A stretch of 64,000 nt of DNA, taken from assembly GCA_015059685.1 (NCBI GenBank), contig SUZW01000007.1, positions 32,196-96,195 on the forward strand, read 5' to 3'. The position numbers and the translations under genes were made by a program. A model generated the notes under the pieces. It was not told the origin of the DNA, did not search any database, and was given only the letters and a program-made list of their open reading frames with translations. This stretch comes from Rikenellaceae bacterium. Its GTDB lineage: Bacteria > Bacteroidota > Bacteroidia > Bacteroidales > Rikenellaceae. Positions within the stretch are counted from its first letter, which is position 1; every line of letters starts with the position of its first letter. Shown piece by piece: positions 9,134-17,973 of this stretch.

Positions 9134-10171
9134 ATGATGTTCGATAAAATCATACGGAAGCGTCGCAAGAGTGTCGCTTTGGCCTTGTCGAGTGGCGGCC
9201 CGAGGGGTTTTGCCTATATAGGAGCGTTGGAGGAGCTGGAGGCTCGAGGTTATCGTGTAACATCGATAGCCGGCACCTCGGTAGGTTCACTCGTAGGCGG
9301 AGTTTATGCAGCGGGAGGGTTGTCGCAATTCAAGGAGTGGCTCTTCACGCTCGACACTTGGAAGGTGGTGTCGTTGATGGATATATCCTTGTCGCTCAAC
9401 TCCTTTGTTAAGGGCGACCGCATTATCGAGGCGATGAAGGAGGTGGTACCCGATGTGCTTATCGAGGAGCTGCCCATCCCATATTGTGCCATAGCGACCG
9501 ACTTGAACACGGGCGAGGAGGTGGTCTTCGATAAGGGCAACCTTTTTGATGCTATCCGAGCCTCGATGTCGATACCTTCGATGTTTCGACCCGTGCAGCG
9601 TGGTCGTCAGTTGCTCGTCGATGGGCACTCGTCGAATTGTCTGCCTCTAAATCGTGTGAAGCGCACGAAGCGAGATATCTTGGTCGGTTTTGATGTAAAT
9701 GAGATGGATGCCGAGGCGGTAAATCGCACTTTCGATAACATTGCCCGTACAACCTCCGACTACGAGCAGCTGCGCACGGCAAAGCGTGATGAGGTGCGCT
9801 CGTTGGCAGCGGAGATAAATCGGGATGAGACGAAGTCGTTGCTCGACAAGATAAAGGTGCTCGGTGCGAGTGGCTGGGCTGCGTGGCGTGAGGTTTCGGC
9901 CTATCGTGAGGCGCATATCGACACCCTGCCCGAGACGAATTGGGGTGACAATGCCTACGGCTTGATGGATAGGGTATTTTCGATTATGAACTACCACAAC
10001 TCCCGCTTGATGATTGAGCTGTGCAAGCCCGATATCTTGGTGAGGATGCCGTTTGATGCCTATGGCGATATCTCGGATTATGCGTTGGCTCGTGATATCT
10101 CGGAATTCGGTCGTGAGCTTATGTCGAAGGCTCTTGACGAGTACGAGGGTGTAGGCCAAAAAACGAAGTAA
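9134..10171 (+). CDS. Patatin-like phospholipase (RssA-type)
   Basis: This 345-residue protein has the patatin fold signatures. The oxyanion-hole loop is SGGPRGFAYIGAL (residues 20-32), the nucleophile elbow GTSVGS contains Ser49, and the catalytic Asp is D163 in LLVDGHSSN. The family normally has DGG or DGA at this point; here it is DGH. The substrate is presumably a phospholipid or lysophospholipid acyl ester. No signal peptide or transmembrane segment is present, so it should be cytoplasmic or peripheral. ATG GTG-free start at 9134 (MMFDK) is supported by AAAGGAG six bases upstream; 9137 is an alternative. It stands alone, convergent with the AraC regulator. Confidence 0.9.
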   Translation: MMFDKIIRKRRKSVALALSSGGPRGFAYIGALEELEARGYRVTSIAGTSVGSLVGGVYAAGGLSQFKEWLFTLDTWKVVSLMDISLSLNSFVKGDRIIEAMKEVVPDVLIEELPIPYCAIATDLNTGEEVVFDKGNLFDAIRASMSIPSMFRPVQRGRQLLVDGHSSNCLPLNRVKRTKRDILVGFDVNEMDAEAVNRTFDNIARTTSDYEQLRTAKRDEVRSLAAEINRDETKSLLDKIKVLGASGWAAWREVSAYREAHIDTLPETNWGDNAYGLMDRVFSIMNYHNSRLMIELCKPDILVRMPFDAYGDISDYALARDISEFGRELMSKALDEYEGVGQKTK

Positions 10172-10198
10172 AGCCCCTTTTATCCCACTCTTTTTGTT

Positions 10199-11068
10199 CT
10201 ACTTGCTGCGGAAGTGCGAGGGCGACATCCCGACTCTTCGCTTGAAGAGTGTGGCGAAGTATTCGGGGCTCTCGAAGTGTAGCTCGTAGGCAATCTCCTT
10301 GATAGGTATATTGCTACTGCGCAGAAGCTCTTTTGCACGGTGTATCTTCAGATTTATAAAGTAGTCGGCAGGTGCAAGACCTGTGTATCGCTTGAAGATA
10401 TGGCGAAATGTCGAGTAGCTGATATTGAAGTGTCGGGCTACATCGGGCATTGTTATGTCGGATGTTATGGAGCGTTGCATATATTGTCGAGCGAGTTCTA
10501 TAATATTTGGCATATCGCTGTTTGGCAGCAAGTTACGGTTTGCTTCGGTCATAAACATAAGGCCGAGCAGGTGGTTTACTATGCCGGCTAAAAGTTGCTG
10601 GAAGAATGGCCGTTGTGCCACGGCAACATCCGTGGCTTCACGATAGAGGCTCTCGATGGTGTCGTTTGTGCCGATATGGTAGAGTGGCTGTTTGCGTGAG
10701 AAGAAGCCTGCAGCGACACGATTGTCTATGTTCTCCCCTTTGAAGCCTATCCAATGCTCACGCCAGCCCGTTTCGGGGTTGGGGTGGTAGGTGTGCCATT
10801 CGGAGGGGAAAATCAGGAACATATCGCCCGCTTTGACCGTGTGGCGACCTGCGCTGCGGGTTTCGAGCGTGCCCTCTCCTTCGGAGATGTAGAGGAGTTG
10901 GTACTCCTGCAGGGTGCGCCCTTTGCGCCAGTCGAAGGTGTATTCGGCATTGTGGCCTTGTGGCGGATACTCTTCGTGTGGTGCTACACGCTGACGACCT
11001 GCCGAGCAGACAATAAGCCCCCAGCGGTGGTCATTTTCATTCTCGGTGATATACTTTATCTGCTCCAT
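10199..11068 (-). CDS. AraC-family regulator, probable rhamnose regulator (RhaR-like)
   Basis: A 289-residue protein with an N-terminal cupin-like sensing domain (residues about 10-150; KAGDMFLIFPSEWHTY) and a C-terminal AraC DNA-binding domain with two helix-turn-helix units (MPDVARHFNISYSTFRHIFK, IKEIAYELHFESPEYFATLF). I chose the ATG at 11068 (MEQIKY) because a promoter box lies at 11086-11093, so the longer frame reaching 11119 would start upstream of transcription. It is divergent from the rhamnose operon. In Bacteroides thetaiotaomicron an AraC-type RhaR next to the rhamnose genes activates them, so the same job is likely here. Confidence 0.88.
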   Translation of the reverse strand: MEQIKYITENENDHRWGLIVCSAGRQRVAPHEEYPPQGHNAEYTFDWRKGRTLQEYQLLYISEGEGTLETRSAGRHTVKAGDMFLIFPSEWHTYHPNPETGWREHWIGFKGENIDNRVAAGFFSRKQPLYHIGTNDTIESLYREATDVAVAQRPFFQQLLAGIVNHLLGLMFMTEANRNLLPNSDMPNIIELARQYMQRSITSDITMPDVARHFNISYSTFRHIFKRYTGLAPADYFINLKIHRAKELLRSSNIPIKEIAYELHFESPEYFATLFKRRVGMSPSHFRSK

Positions 11069-11085
11069 AACTCCAATCTGCACTC

Positions 11086-11116
11086 CAAAAGTACAATATT
11101 TTTTCTCCCTCTGCAA
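11086..11116 (-). promoter_or_regulatory. Promoter of the AraC regulator
   Basis: On the minus strand TACTTTTG (complement of 11086-11093) fits TAnnTTTG, with TTG (complement of 11114-11116) 20 bases away. The leader before the ATG at 11068 would be only about 10 nt. The -33 box overlaps one copy of a direct repeat described next. Confidence 0.65.
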
Positions 11117-11178
11117 CAAAAATAGACAAATTGTGCAGTTGAAAGGACAAAAAACAAAGGTTGCAACCGCAAAAATAG
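11112..11178. promoter_or_regulatory. Direct repeat and palindrome in the rhamnose control region
   Basis: TGCAAC followed by AAAAATAG occurs twice in the same orientation: 11112-11125 (no gap) and 11162-11178 (with an inserted CGC), 50 bases apart. The second copy overlaps a 10-base palindrome GGTTGCAACC at 11159-11168, which also covers the -33 position of the rhamnose promoter. AraC-family activators usually bind direct repeats near the -33/-35 element, so these are candidate RhaR-type operators. Confidence 0.45.
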
Positions 11179-11189
11179 TCTTAACTTTG
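11161..11189 (+). promoter_or_regulatory. Promoter of the rhamnose operon
   Basis: TAACTTTG at 11182-11189 fits the -7 consensus. The nearest -33 TTG (11161-11163) is 18 bases away, slightly short of the usual 19-21, which would suit an activator-dependent promoter. The rhaB ATG is at 11223. Confidence 0.6.
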
Positions 11190-11222
11190 CTAAAAATATG
11201 GACTTAAAACTCTTATAAAGTA

Positions 11223-12698
11223 ATGAAAATCAAGAATTGCCTTACAATCGACCTCGGAGCGACAAGTGGCCGTGCTATTGTTGCCACTTTTGATGGTGCG
11301 AAGGTCTCGATGCGTGAGATTGCACGCTTCGACAATCCGATGATACCACTCGGGGGTCATCTATTTTGGGATCTGCCCGCCCTATATAATAATATAGTGT
11401 CGGCACTGCGTACCGTTGCAAGTGAGGCTCTCGATATTAGCTCGATGGCTATCGACACCTGGGGTTGCGACTTTGCGATGTTTGGTGCCGACGGACAGCT
11501 TCTGTCGTTGCCATACTGCTATCGTGACAGCCACACCGAGGGTGCTATGGAGCGACTCTTCGAGCGTATGCCGAAGGAGGAGGTCTATGGTCGCACGGGT
11601 ATTCAGTTTATGGAGTTTAACTCGTTGTTCCAGCTCGATACGCTGCGTCGCAACAACTGCACGGCCTTGCAGTCGGCCGACAAGATACTCTTCATCCCCG
11701 ATGCCCTTGGCTATATGCTTACGGGCGAGGCGGTGATGGAGTACACGGTGGCCTCGACTTCGCAGATTGTGAATGCCGAGAAGGGCGACCTCGATGAGGA
11801 TTTGCTACGCACGATAGGTCTGCGCAGAGAGCAGTTTGGCCGCTTGGTACAGCCCGGAACGGTGATTGGCCGTTTGTGTGAGCAGGTGCAGAGGGCTACG
11901 GGTGTTGGAGCGATAGAGGTTGTTGCCGTGGCGGGTCACGATACGGCTTCGGCTGTGGTGGCCGTGCCTACCGATACTACCGACTACGCCTACTTGAGCT
12001 GCGGTACTTGGTCGTTGCTTGGCGTGGAGTCGCCACGACCTATAATCTCGGAGCAGAGCTACAACCTCAACTTCACGAACGAGGGTGGCACCGACCATTC
12101 GATACGCTTCCTGAAGAATATATGCGGTATGTGGCTCTTCGAGCAGAGCCGCAAGGCGTGGAGCAATGCTCCGCAGAGCGTTGCCGAGTTGGTTGCGCTG
12201 TGCGAAACCACGCAGTTTGCCTCGTTGATAGACCCCGATGCCCCTTGCTTCGTGCATCCCGAGTCGATGGTCGAGGCTATTGCGGAGTATTGCCGCAAGA
12301 CGGGGCAGGAGGAGCCTCGCACGGCTGCGGAGTATTGCCGTTGCATCTTCCGCAGCTTGGCTATGCGCTATCGCCAGGTTGTCGATATGTTGGAGGAGAT
12401 TACGCCTGTGCGTGTGTCGCAACTCAATGTTATCGGTGGCGGCTCCCGCAACGAGTATCTGATGCGCTACACCGCTTCGGCACTTGGTCGCAAGGTTGTG
12501 GCAGGCCCTGCCGAGTGTACGGCATTGGGTAATGCGTTGGTGCAGCTGCGTGCTTTGGGCGATGTTGCTACATTGGCCGAGATGCGTGCCATATCGGCCG
12601 CTTCGTGCGACACCAAGAGCTTCGAGCCGACCGATACGGAGGCTTGGCAGCGTGAGTACGAGAAATTCTTGGAGATACAAAAGAGATACAACAACTAA
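11223..12698 (+). CDS. rhaB: Rhamnulokinase
   Basis: A 491-residue FGGY-family sugar kinase that phosphorylates L-rhamnulose to L-rhamnulose-1-phosphate with ATP. Seen in the sequence are the N-terminal ATPase-fold start TIDLGATSGRAIV, the segment MAIDTWGCDFAMF, GHDTASAVVAVP (about 240) and the C-terminal FGGY-type signature LNVIGGGSRNEYLMRYTAS (about 400). It is the first gene of a five-gene rhamnose operon and is called rhamnulokinase rather than fuculokinase because a typical rhamnose isomerase, RhaT and rhamnulose-phosphate aldolase follow. Cytoplasmic. Confidence 0.95.
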   Translation: MKIKNCLTIDLGATSGRAIVATFDGAKVSMREIARFDNPMIPLGGHLFWDLPALYNNIVSALRTVASEALDISSMAIDTWGCDFAMFGADGQLLSLPYCYRDSHTEGAMERLFERMPKEEVYGRTGIQFMEFNSLFQLDTLRRNNCTALQSADKILFIPDALGYMLTGEAVMEYTVASTSQIVNAEKGDLDEDLLRTIGLRREQFGRLVQPGTVIGRLCEQVQRATGVGAIEVVAVAGHDTASAVVAVPTDTTDYAYLSCGTWSLLGVESPRPIISEQSYNLNFTNEGGTDHSIRFLKNICGMWLFEQSRKAWSNAPQSVAELVALCETTQFASLIDPDAPCFVHPESMVEAIAEYCRKTGQEEPRTAAEYCRCIFRSLAMRYRQVVDMLEEITPVRVSQLNVIGGGSRNEYLMRYTASALGRKVVAGPAECTALGNALVQLRALGDVATLAEMRAISAASCDTKSFEPTDTEAWQREYEKFLEIQKRYNN

Positions 12699-12722
12699 TT
12701 TATAACTTAACAAACTACAATT

Positions 12723-13976
12723 ATGAAACAGGAACTTATTGAGAAGGCTTACGAGGTGGCTCGTGAGCGTTACGCTGCCTACGGTATCGACACCGAGGCT
12801 GTGTTGGATCTATTGCAGCGTGTGCCGCTGTCGTTGCACTGCTGGCAGGCAGACGATGTTACGGGCTTTGAGTCGGCAGGAGAGCTGACAGGCGGTATTC
12901 AGGCTACGGGTAACTATCCGGGCAAGGCTCGCAATATCGATGAGTTGCGCCAGGATATTCTCAAGGCAGCATCGCTCATTCCGGGTAAGCATCGCTTGAA
13001 TATCCACGAGATTTATGGTGAGTTTGGCGGCAAGAAGGTTGATCGTGACGAGGTTGGTGTGGAGCACTTCGAGGGTTGGATGCAGTGGAGCAAGGAGCAC
13101 GGTATGCCACTCGACTTCAACACTACATCGTTCTCGCATCCGAAGTCGGGCGACTTGTCGTTGTCAAATCCCGACAAGGAGATCCGTGACTTCTGGATTG
13201 AGCACTCGAAGCGTTGCCGTGCTATTGCCGAGGAGATGGGTCGTCGTCAGGGTACCCCTTGTATCATGAACTTGTGGGTGCACGATGGTAGCAAGGATAT
13301 CACCGTAAACCGCAAGCTCTATCGTGAGTTGTTGAAGGACTCGCTCGACCAGATTTTTGCCGAGAAGTACGACAATATGCGTGACTGCATCGAGTCGAAG
13401 GTCTTTGGTATCGGCTTGGAGAGCTACACCGTAGGCTCTAACGACTTCTATATCGGTTATGGCGTGCAGAACAACAAGATTGTAACCCTCGACACGGGTC
13501 ACTTCCACCCAACCGAGAGCGTAGCCGACAAGCTCTCGTCGTTGCTCCTGTATGTTCCGGAAGTTATGCTCCATGTGAGTCGTCCTGTTCGTTGGGACTC
13601 CGACCATGTGACCATCATGAACGATGAGACACTCGATTTGATGCACGAGATTGTGCGTTGCGACGCTCTCGACAGAGTCCATATCGGCCTCGACTACTTC
13701 GATGCTTCGATTAACCGTATCGGTGCCTATGTTGTCGGCTCGCGTGCTACGCAGAAGTCGTTGTTGCAGGCGTTGTTGGAGCCACTTGCACAGCTTCGCA
13801 AGTATGAGGCTGCGGGTCAGGGCTTCGAGCGTTTGGCTCTCCTGGAGGAGGCAAAGACGCTGCCTTGGAACGCTGTGTGGGATATGTTCTGTCTGCGCAA
13901 TGGTGTGCCTGTAGGCGACGAGTTTATTGCCGAGGTGGAGCAGTATGAGAGAGATGTAACTTCAAAACGCAACTAA
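12723..13976 (+). CDS. rhaA: L-rhamnose isomerase
   Basis: A 417-residue metal-dependent isomerase converting L-rhamnose to L-rhamnulose in the cytoplasm. The N-terminus has the family segment VPLSLHCWQADDVTGFE, and the TIM-barrel metal ligands sit in stretches such as NIHEIYGEFGG, LESYTVGSNDFYIGYG and LDTGHFHPTE, with HVSRPVRWDSDH near residue 280. Length is normal for RhaA (about 420). It follows rhaB by 24 bases and precedes the dehydrogenase gene by 2 bases, so all are cotranscribed. Confidence 0.97.
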   Translation: MKQELIEKAYEVARERYAAYGIDTEAVLDLLQRVPLSLHCWQADDVTGFESAGELTGGIQATGNYPGKARNIDELRQDILKAASLIPGKHRLNIHEIYGEFGGKKVDRDEVGVEHFEGWMQWSKEHGMPLDFNTTSFSHPKSGDLSLSNPDKEIRDFWIEHSKRCRAIAEEMGRRQGTPCIMNLWVHDGSKDITVNRKLYRELLKDSLDQIFAEKYDNMRDCIESKVFGIGLESYTVGSNDFYIGYGVQNNKIVTLDTGHFHPTESVADKLSSLLLYVPEVMLHVSRPVRWDSDHVTIMNDETLDLMHEIVRCDALDRVHIGLDYFDASINRIGAYVVGSRATQKSLLQALLEPLAQLRKYEAAGQGFERLALLEEAKTLPWNAVWDMFCLRNGVPVGDEFIAEVEQYERDVTSKRN

Positions 13977-13978
13977 TT

Positions 13979-15136
13979 ATGTATCGTATAGTTCTTAACG
14001 AGACATCGTATTTCGGTGCAGGCTGCCGCTCGGTGATTGCCGAGGAGGTGGCAAAGCCTGGTTTTAAGAAGGCCTTTTTCGTGACCGACAAAGATCTTAT
14101 CAAGTTCGGTGTTGCCGAGAAGATTGAGGAGGTGCTGAAGGGTGCCGCTATCCCTTACGAGATTTATAGCGATGTGAAGGCAAACCCTACAATCGCAAAT
14201 GTTCAGAATGGCGTGAAGGCTTACAAGGCTTCGGGTGCCGACTTTATCATCGCCCTCGGTGGCGGCTCGTCGATAGATACGGCCAAGGCTGTGGGTATCA
14301 TCGTCAATAACCCCGAGTTTGCGGATGTTCGCTCGTTGGAGGGCGTAGCACCTACGAAGCATCGTGCCGTGCCTACATTCGCTATCCCTACAACCGCAGG
14401 AACGGCTGCCGAGGTGACCATCAACTATGTTATCACCGATGAGGAGGCAAAGAAGAAGATGGTTTGTGTGGACCCTAACGATATCCCTATGTGTTCGATT
14501 ATCGACTGCGAGTTGATGTACTCGATGCCGAAGGGTTTGACCGCAGCTACGGGTATGGATGCGCTGACTCACGCTATCGAGAGCTTTATCACACCGGGTG
14601 CGTGGACTATGAGCGATATGTTCGAGTCGAAGGCTATCGAATTGGTGGCAAAGCACCTGAAAAATGCTGTCGAGAATGGCAAAGACGAGGTTGCTCGCTC
14701 GGGTATGGCCGAGGCGCAGTATATCGCAGGTATGGGCTTCTCGAATGTTGGCTTGGGTATCGTTCACTCGATGGCTCACCCTCTCGGAGCATTCTACGAC
14801 ACTCCGCACGGTGTGGCGAATGCACTGCTCTTGCCCTATGTTATGGAGTACAATGCCGACTCTCCGTCGCGCGCCAAGTATCTCGATATCGCCAAGGCTA
14901 TGGGCGTAGATACCGAGGGTATGAGCGTGGATGAGGGTGTCGAGGCTGCTATCAACGCAGTGCGTGCGCTCTCGCTCTCGATTGGTATTCCGCAGCACTT
15001 GTGCGAGATTGGTGTCAAGAAGGAGGATATTCCAGAGTTGGCAGTTGCAGCATTCAACGATGTCTGCACAGGTGGCAACCCTCGCCCGACATCGGTTGAG
15101 GATATTGCAAAGTTGTACGAAATTGCTTACGAATAA
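13979..15136 (+). CDS. fucO: Lactaldehyde reductase (iron-dependent alcohol dehydrogenase)
   Basis: A 385-residue group III iron-dependent alcohol dehydrogenase. NAD-binding GGGSSIDTAK (about 96-105) and the Fe-binding His-rich segment IVHSMAHPLGAFYDTPHG (about 258-276) are present. In rhamnose catabolism the aldolase releases L-lactaldehyde, which FucO/RhaO reduces to 1,2-propanediol while regenerating NAD+. The gene lies inside the operon between isomerase and transporter; in B. thetaiotaomicron the equivalent rhaO is last, so the order here differs. Confidence 0.93.
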   Translation: MYRIVLNETSYFGAGCRSVIAEEVAKPGFKKAFFVTDKDLIKFGVAEKIEEVLKGAAIPYEIYSDVKANPTIANVQNGVKAYKASGADFIIALGGGSSIDTAKAVGIIVNNPEFADVRSLEGVAPTKHRAVPTFAIPTTAGTAAEVTINYVITDEEAKKKMVCVDPNDIPMCSIIDCELMYSMPKGLTAATGMDALTHAIESFITPGAWTMSDMFESKAIELVAKHLKNAVENGKDEVARSGMAEAQYIAGMGFSNVGLGIVHSMAHPLGAFYDTPHGVANALLLPYVMEYNADSPSRAKYLDIAKAMGVDTEGMSVDEGVEAAINAVRALSLSIGIPQHLCEIGVKKEDIPELAVAAFNDVCTGGNPRPTSVEDIAKLYEIAYE

Positions 15137-15145
15137 TATCTCGCT

Positions 15146-16183
15146 ATGGATATCTTAATTGGTCTTTTGATTATTGCGGTGGGTGCATTCTGTCAATCGA
15201 GTTGCTATGTGCCTATCAACAAGATTAAGGGTTGGAGCTGGGAGTCGTATTGGCTCGTGCAGGGTGTTTTTGCATGGCTCGTATTTCCGCTGCTTGGTGC
15301 GTTGTTGGCTGTACCTGCAGGACACTCGCTCGGTGAGCTCTTCGTAGCGGGCAATGGCTTCAATGTCGCTATGACCGTACTCTTTGGCGTGTTGTGGGGC
15401 GTTGGTGGCTTGACCTTCGGCCTCTCGATGCGTTACCTCGGTGTGGCACTCGGCCAGAGCATCGCTCTCGGTACTTGTGCTGCGGGTGGTACTCTCTTGG
15501 GGCCACTCTTGCTCAACCTCTTCTTCCCCGAAATGGGAGCGTTGGAGTCGCTCACATTTGCAGTTATCTCGGGCGTTGTGGTTACACTGCTCGGTATAGC
15601 CGTTATCGGAGTTGCGGGTATGATGAAGGCAAACTCGCTGCCCGAGGAGCAGAAAAAGGCGGCCGTTAAGGAGTTCAACTTTCCGAAGGGTATCGCCATC
15701 GCCCTCTTGGCTGGTGTGATGTCGGGTTGTTTCAATGTAGGTTTGGAGTTTGGCAAGGATATAAACTTCGGCGAATTGACCGACCCGATGTTCAAGACCC
15801 TGCCTGCTACGCTGCTTGTGACCTTGGGAGGCTTCTTAACAAACGCTGTGTACTGCCTCTACCAGAATTTTAAGAATAAGAGCTTTGGCGACTATGCGCA
15901 GGGCAAGTTGTGGGCAAATAATGCTCTCTTCTGTGCCTTGGCAGGAGCGTTGTGGTACAGCCAATTCTTTGGCTTGAGCCTCGGTAAGGGCTTCCTCACC
16001 GAGTCGCCAACGCTTATGACCTTGTCGTTCTGCATCCTGATGGCACTGAATGTCACATTCGCAAATGTTTGGGGCATAGTGCTTAAGGAGTGGAAGGGCT
16101 GCTCGAGAAAGACAATCGCAGTGCTTGTGTTGGGTATCTGCATCTTGGTTGCAAGCTCGTTCTTGCCTGAATTGTTAAAATAA
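15146..16183 (+). CDS. rhaT: L-rhamnose/proton symporter
   Basis: A 345-residue, ten-helix inner-membrane protein. The start MDILIGLLIIAVGAFCQSSCYVP and the following FAWLVFPLLGALLAVPAG are typical of RhaT, as is VLWGVGGLTFGLSMRYLGVALGQ. It imports L-rhamnose with protons from the periplasm. It is embedded in the rhamnose operon with 9- and 12-base gaps on either side. No accompanying rhamnosidase is in the window, so the sugar must be released elsewhere. Confidence 0.95.
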   Translation: MDILIGLLIIAVGAFCQSSCYVPINKIKGWSWESYWLVQGVFAWLVFPLLGALLAVPAGHSLGELFVAGNGFNVAMTVLFGVLWGVGGLTFGLSMRYLGVALGQSIALGTCAAGGTLLGPLLLNLFFPEMGALESLTFAVISGVVVTLLGIAVIGVAGMMKANSLPEEQKKAAVKEFNFPKGIAIALLAGVMSGCFNVGLEFGKDINFGELTDPMFKTLPATLLVTLGGFLTNAVYCLYQNFKNKSFGDYAQGKLWANNALFCALAGALWYSQFFGLSLGKGFLTESPTLMTLSFCILMALNVTFANVWGIVLKEWKGCSRKTIAVLVLGICILVASSFLPELLK

Positions 16184-16195
16184 AGAGTGAAGATT

Positions 16196-17008
16196 ATGAA
16201 ATCAGTATTGGAAAATCGCCCTGCACTCGCTGCCGAGGTCGAGAAGGTTGCCGAAGTGGCAGGTTACCTCTGGCAGAAGGGTTGGGCAGAGCGTAATGGT
16301 GGTAATATCACCGTTAATATCACGGAGTTTGTGGATGATGAGATAAAGGCACTGCCTGCAATCAGCGAGGTCTATCCTATTGGTGCGGAGCTGCCGCACT
16401 TGAAGGGTTGCTACTTCTACTGCAAGGGCACAAATATGCGTATGCGTGACTTGGCTCGTCGCCCTATGGAGAACGGCTCGATTATCCGTATCCTCGACGA
16501 CTGCGCCTCGTATGTTATCATTGCCGACAACCCCGTAAAACCTACTTCGGAGCTTCCGTCGCACTTGAGCGTACACAACTACCTCCTGGCAAAGGGCTCT
16601 CCATATCGTGCCTCGGTGCATACCCACCCGATAGAGCTGGTGGCTATGACACACACCAAGAAGTTTATGGAGAAGGATGTGGCAACACGCCTCTTGTGGT
16701 CGATGATACCCGAGACCAAGGCCTTCTGTCCTCGTGGTTTGGGTATGGTGCCATACCTTATGCCAAGCAGCGTAGAGCTGGGCGAGCAGACTATCGCCAC
16801 CATAGACGACAACTACGATGTTGTGATGTGGGAGAAGCACGGAGTCTTCGCTGTCGATACCGATGTTATGGCGGCCTTCGACCAGATAGATGTGCTCAAT
16901 AAGGCGGCTCAAATCTATATCTCGGCAAAGAATATGGGCTTCGAGCCTGACGGTATGAGCGACGAGCAGATGAGGGAGCTGAGTGTTACATTCGGCCTGC
17001 CTAAATAG
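16196..17008 (+). CDS. rhaD: Rhamnulose-1-phosphate aldolase
   Basis: A 270-residue class II aldolase of the AraD/FucA/RhaD family. It cleaves L-rhamnulose-1-phosphate into dihydroxyacetone phosphate and L-lactaldehyde. Zinc ligands are visible in SVHTHPIEL (about residue 143) and WEKHGVFAV (about 213); GNITVNIT near residue 38 and SELPSHLSVHNYLL near 120 are family segments. I start at the ATG at 16196 (MKSVLENRP); an in-frame GTG nine bases upstream is less likely. It is the last gene of the rhamnose operon. Confidence 0.94.
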   Translation: MKSVLENRPALAAEVEKVAEVAGYLWQKGWAERNGGNITVNITEFVDDEIKALPAISEVYPIGAELPHLKGCYFYCKGTNMRMRDLARRPMENGSIIRILDDCASYVIIADNPVKPTSELPSHLSVHNYLLAKGSPYRASVHTHPIELVAMTHTKKFMEKDVATRLLWSMIPETKAFCPRGLGMVPYLMPSSVELGEQTIATIDDNYDVVMWEKHGVFAVDTDVMAAFDQIDVLNKAAQIYISAKNMGFEPDGMSDEQMRELSVTFGLPK

Positions 17009-17037
17009 CGTAGTGCCCGTCGTGGCGTAATATTTGA

Positions 17038-17065
17038 GCAGGGGTTCCAAATATGGGACCCCTGC
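17038..17065 (+). promoter_or_regulatory. Hairpin covering the start codon of the DMT transporter
   Basis: GCAGGGGTTCC (17038-17048) pairs with GGGACCCCTGC (17055-17065), an 11-bp stem with a single G-U pair and a 6-base loop. The ATG of the next gene (17053-17055) lies in the loop and first stem base. There is no T tract, so it is not a plain terminator. It could sequester the start site in read-through transcripts from the rhamnose operon, or be a degenerate operon terminator. Confidence 0.6.
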
Positions 17066-17973
17066 GTTATAATATAGCCCTCGTGGTGGCGAATATCCTC
17101 TTTGGAGCCTCCTTCTCGGTCTATGTGTCACTGCTCGATACGGCTCTCGGCTTCGGGGAGCTGTTTGTGATGCAGATTGTATGTTCGGCTGTGATATTTG
17201 TGCCGATAGCAGTGTGTAACCCCCGGTTTTGGAGGCTCTCGTTGGAGGATTTCGGTACGATATTTATCGTCGCCCTGCTCGTTGTGTTCGGGTGGTGGTA
17301 TATGCTGTTGTGGGGTGCATCCTACACCAACCCTATAGATGCCTCGACGCTCTCGACCGTAGGCCCTGCCTTCACTCTCCTTGCCGCTATGGCGGTGCGG
17401 TCACAAGGCGTGGAGCGCAACGATGTGGCGGGCGTTGTGGTGGCTCTGTCGGGCGCAGCCGTACTGCTCTTTGATAGGGGTAGCCGACTCTTTGGCGAGG
17501 GCGGTGAGGGATATGGCAATGCGTTGGTGGTATGTGCTGTGATGTCGATAGCGATAAATACGGTTATCATAGCCCCCGTGCTGCGGAGGTATGGTACTGT
17601 GGTGGTTATGGGGTGGTACTACATAATAGGCGCAGTGTTGGCCTTGCCGCTTGTTGTTGAGCTCTTGCCTACGATAGATATTGCGCACCTCACGCCCCTC
17701 GAGCGTGGCGAGCTTGTCTATATACTGCTTTTCGGTACGGCACTGCCGATGTATCTGCTATATGTTGGTAGCGAGCATCTTACGGCAGTGCATACGGCAC
17801 TCTATCGCTACCTGCAACCCGTTGTGGCGACCACACTTGCCGTGGTGCGAGGACAAAGCAACATCGACCGAGCCAATGTGGTCGGTGCTGCTTTGATATT
17901 TTTGGGGATATTGTTTGTGGTGCTCTCTACTCTCGCAAAATCTTCACCTCGCCACGCTCGCCAAAGGCGATGA
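17053..17973 (+). CDS. DMT-superfamily (EamA) transporter
   Basis: A 306-residue inner-membrane protein with about ten hydrophobic helices in two EamA repeats (first NIALVVANILFGASFSVYVSL; second from about residue 160). Signature-like segments are ASTLSTVGPAFTLLAAMAV and LYRYLQPVVATTLAVV. Substrate cannot be read from sequence; family members export amino acids or metabolites. It begins 44 bases after rhaD but has its own start-codon hairpin, so cotranscription with the rhamnose genes is uncertain. Its 3' end overlaps the convergent tsaC gene by 47 bases. The C-terminus is basic (SPRHARQRR). Confidence 0.85.
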   Translation: MGPLRYNIALVVANILFGASFSVYVSLLDTALGFGELFVMQIVCSAVIFVPIAVCNPRFWRLSLEDFGTIFIVALLVVFGWWYMLLWGASYTNPIDASTLSTVGPAFTLLAAMAVRSQGVERNDVAGVVVALSGAAVLLFDRGSRLFGEGGEGYGNALVVCAVMSIAINTVIIAPVLRRYGTVVVMGWYYIIGAVLALPLVVELLPTIDIAHLTPLERGELVYILLFGTALPMYLLYVGSEHLTAVHTALYRYLQPVVATTLAVVRGQSNIDRANVVGAALIFLGILFVVLSTLAKSSPRHARQRR

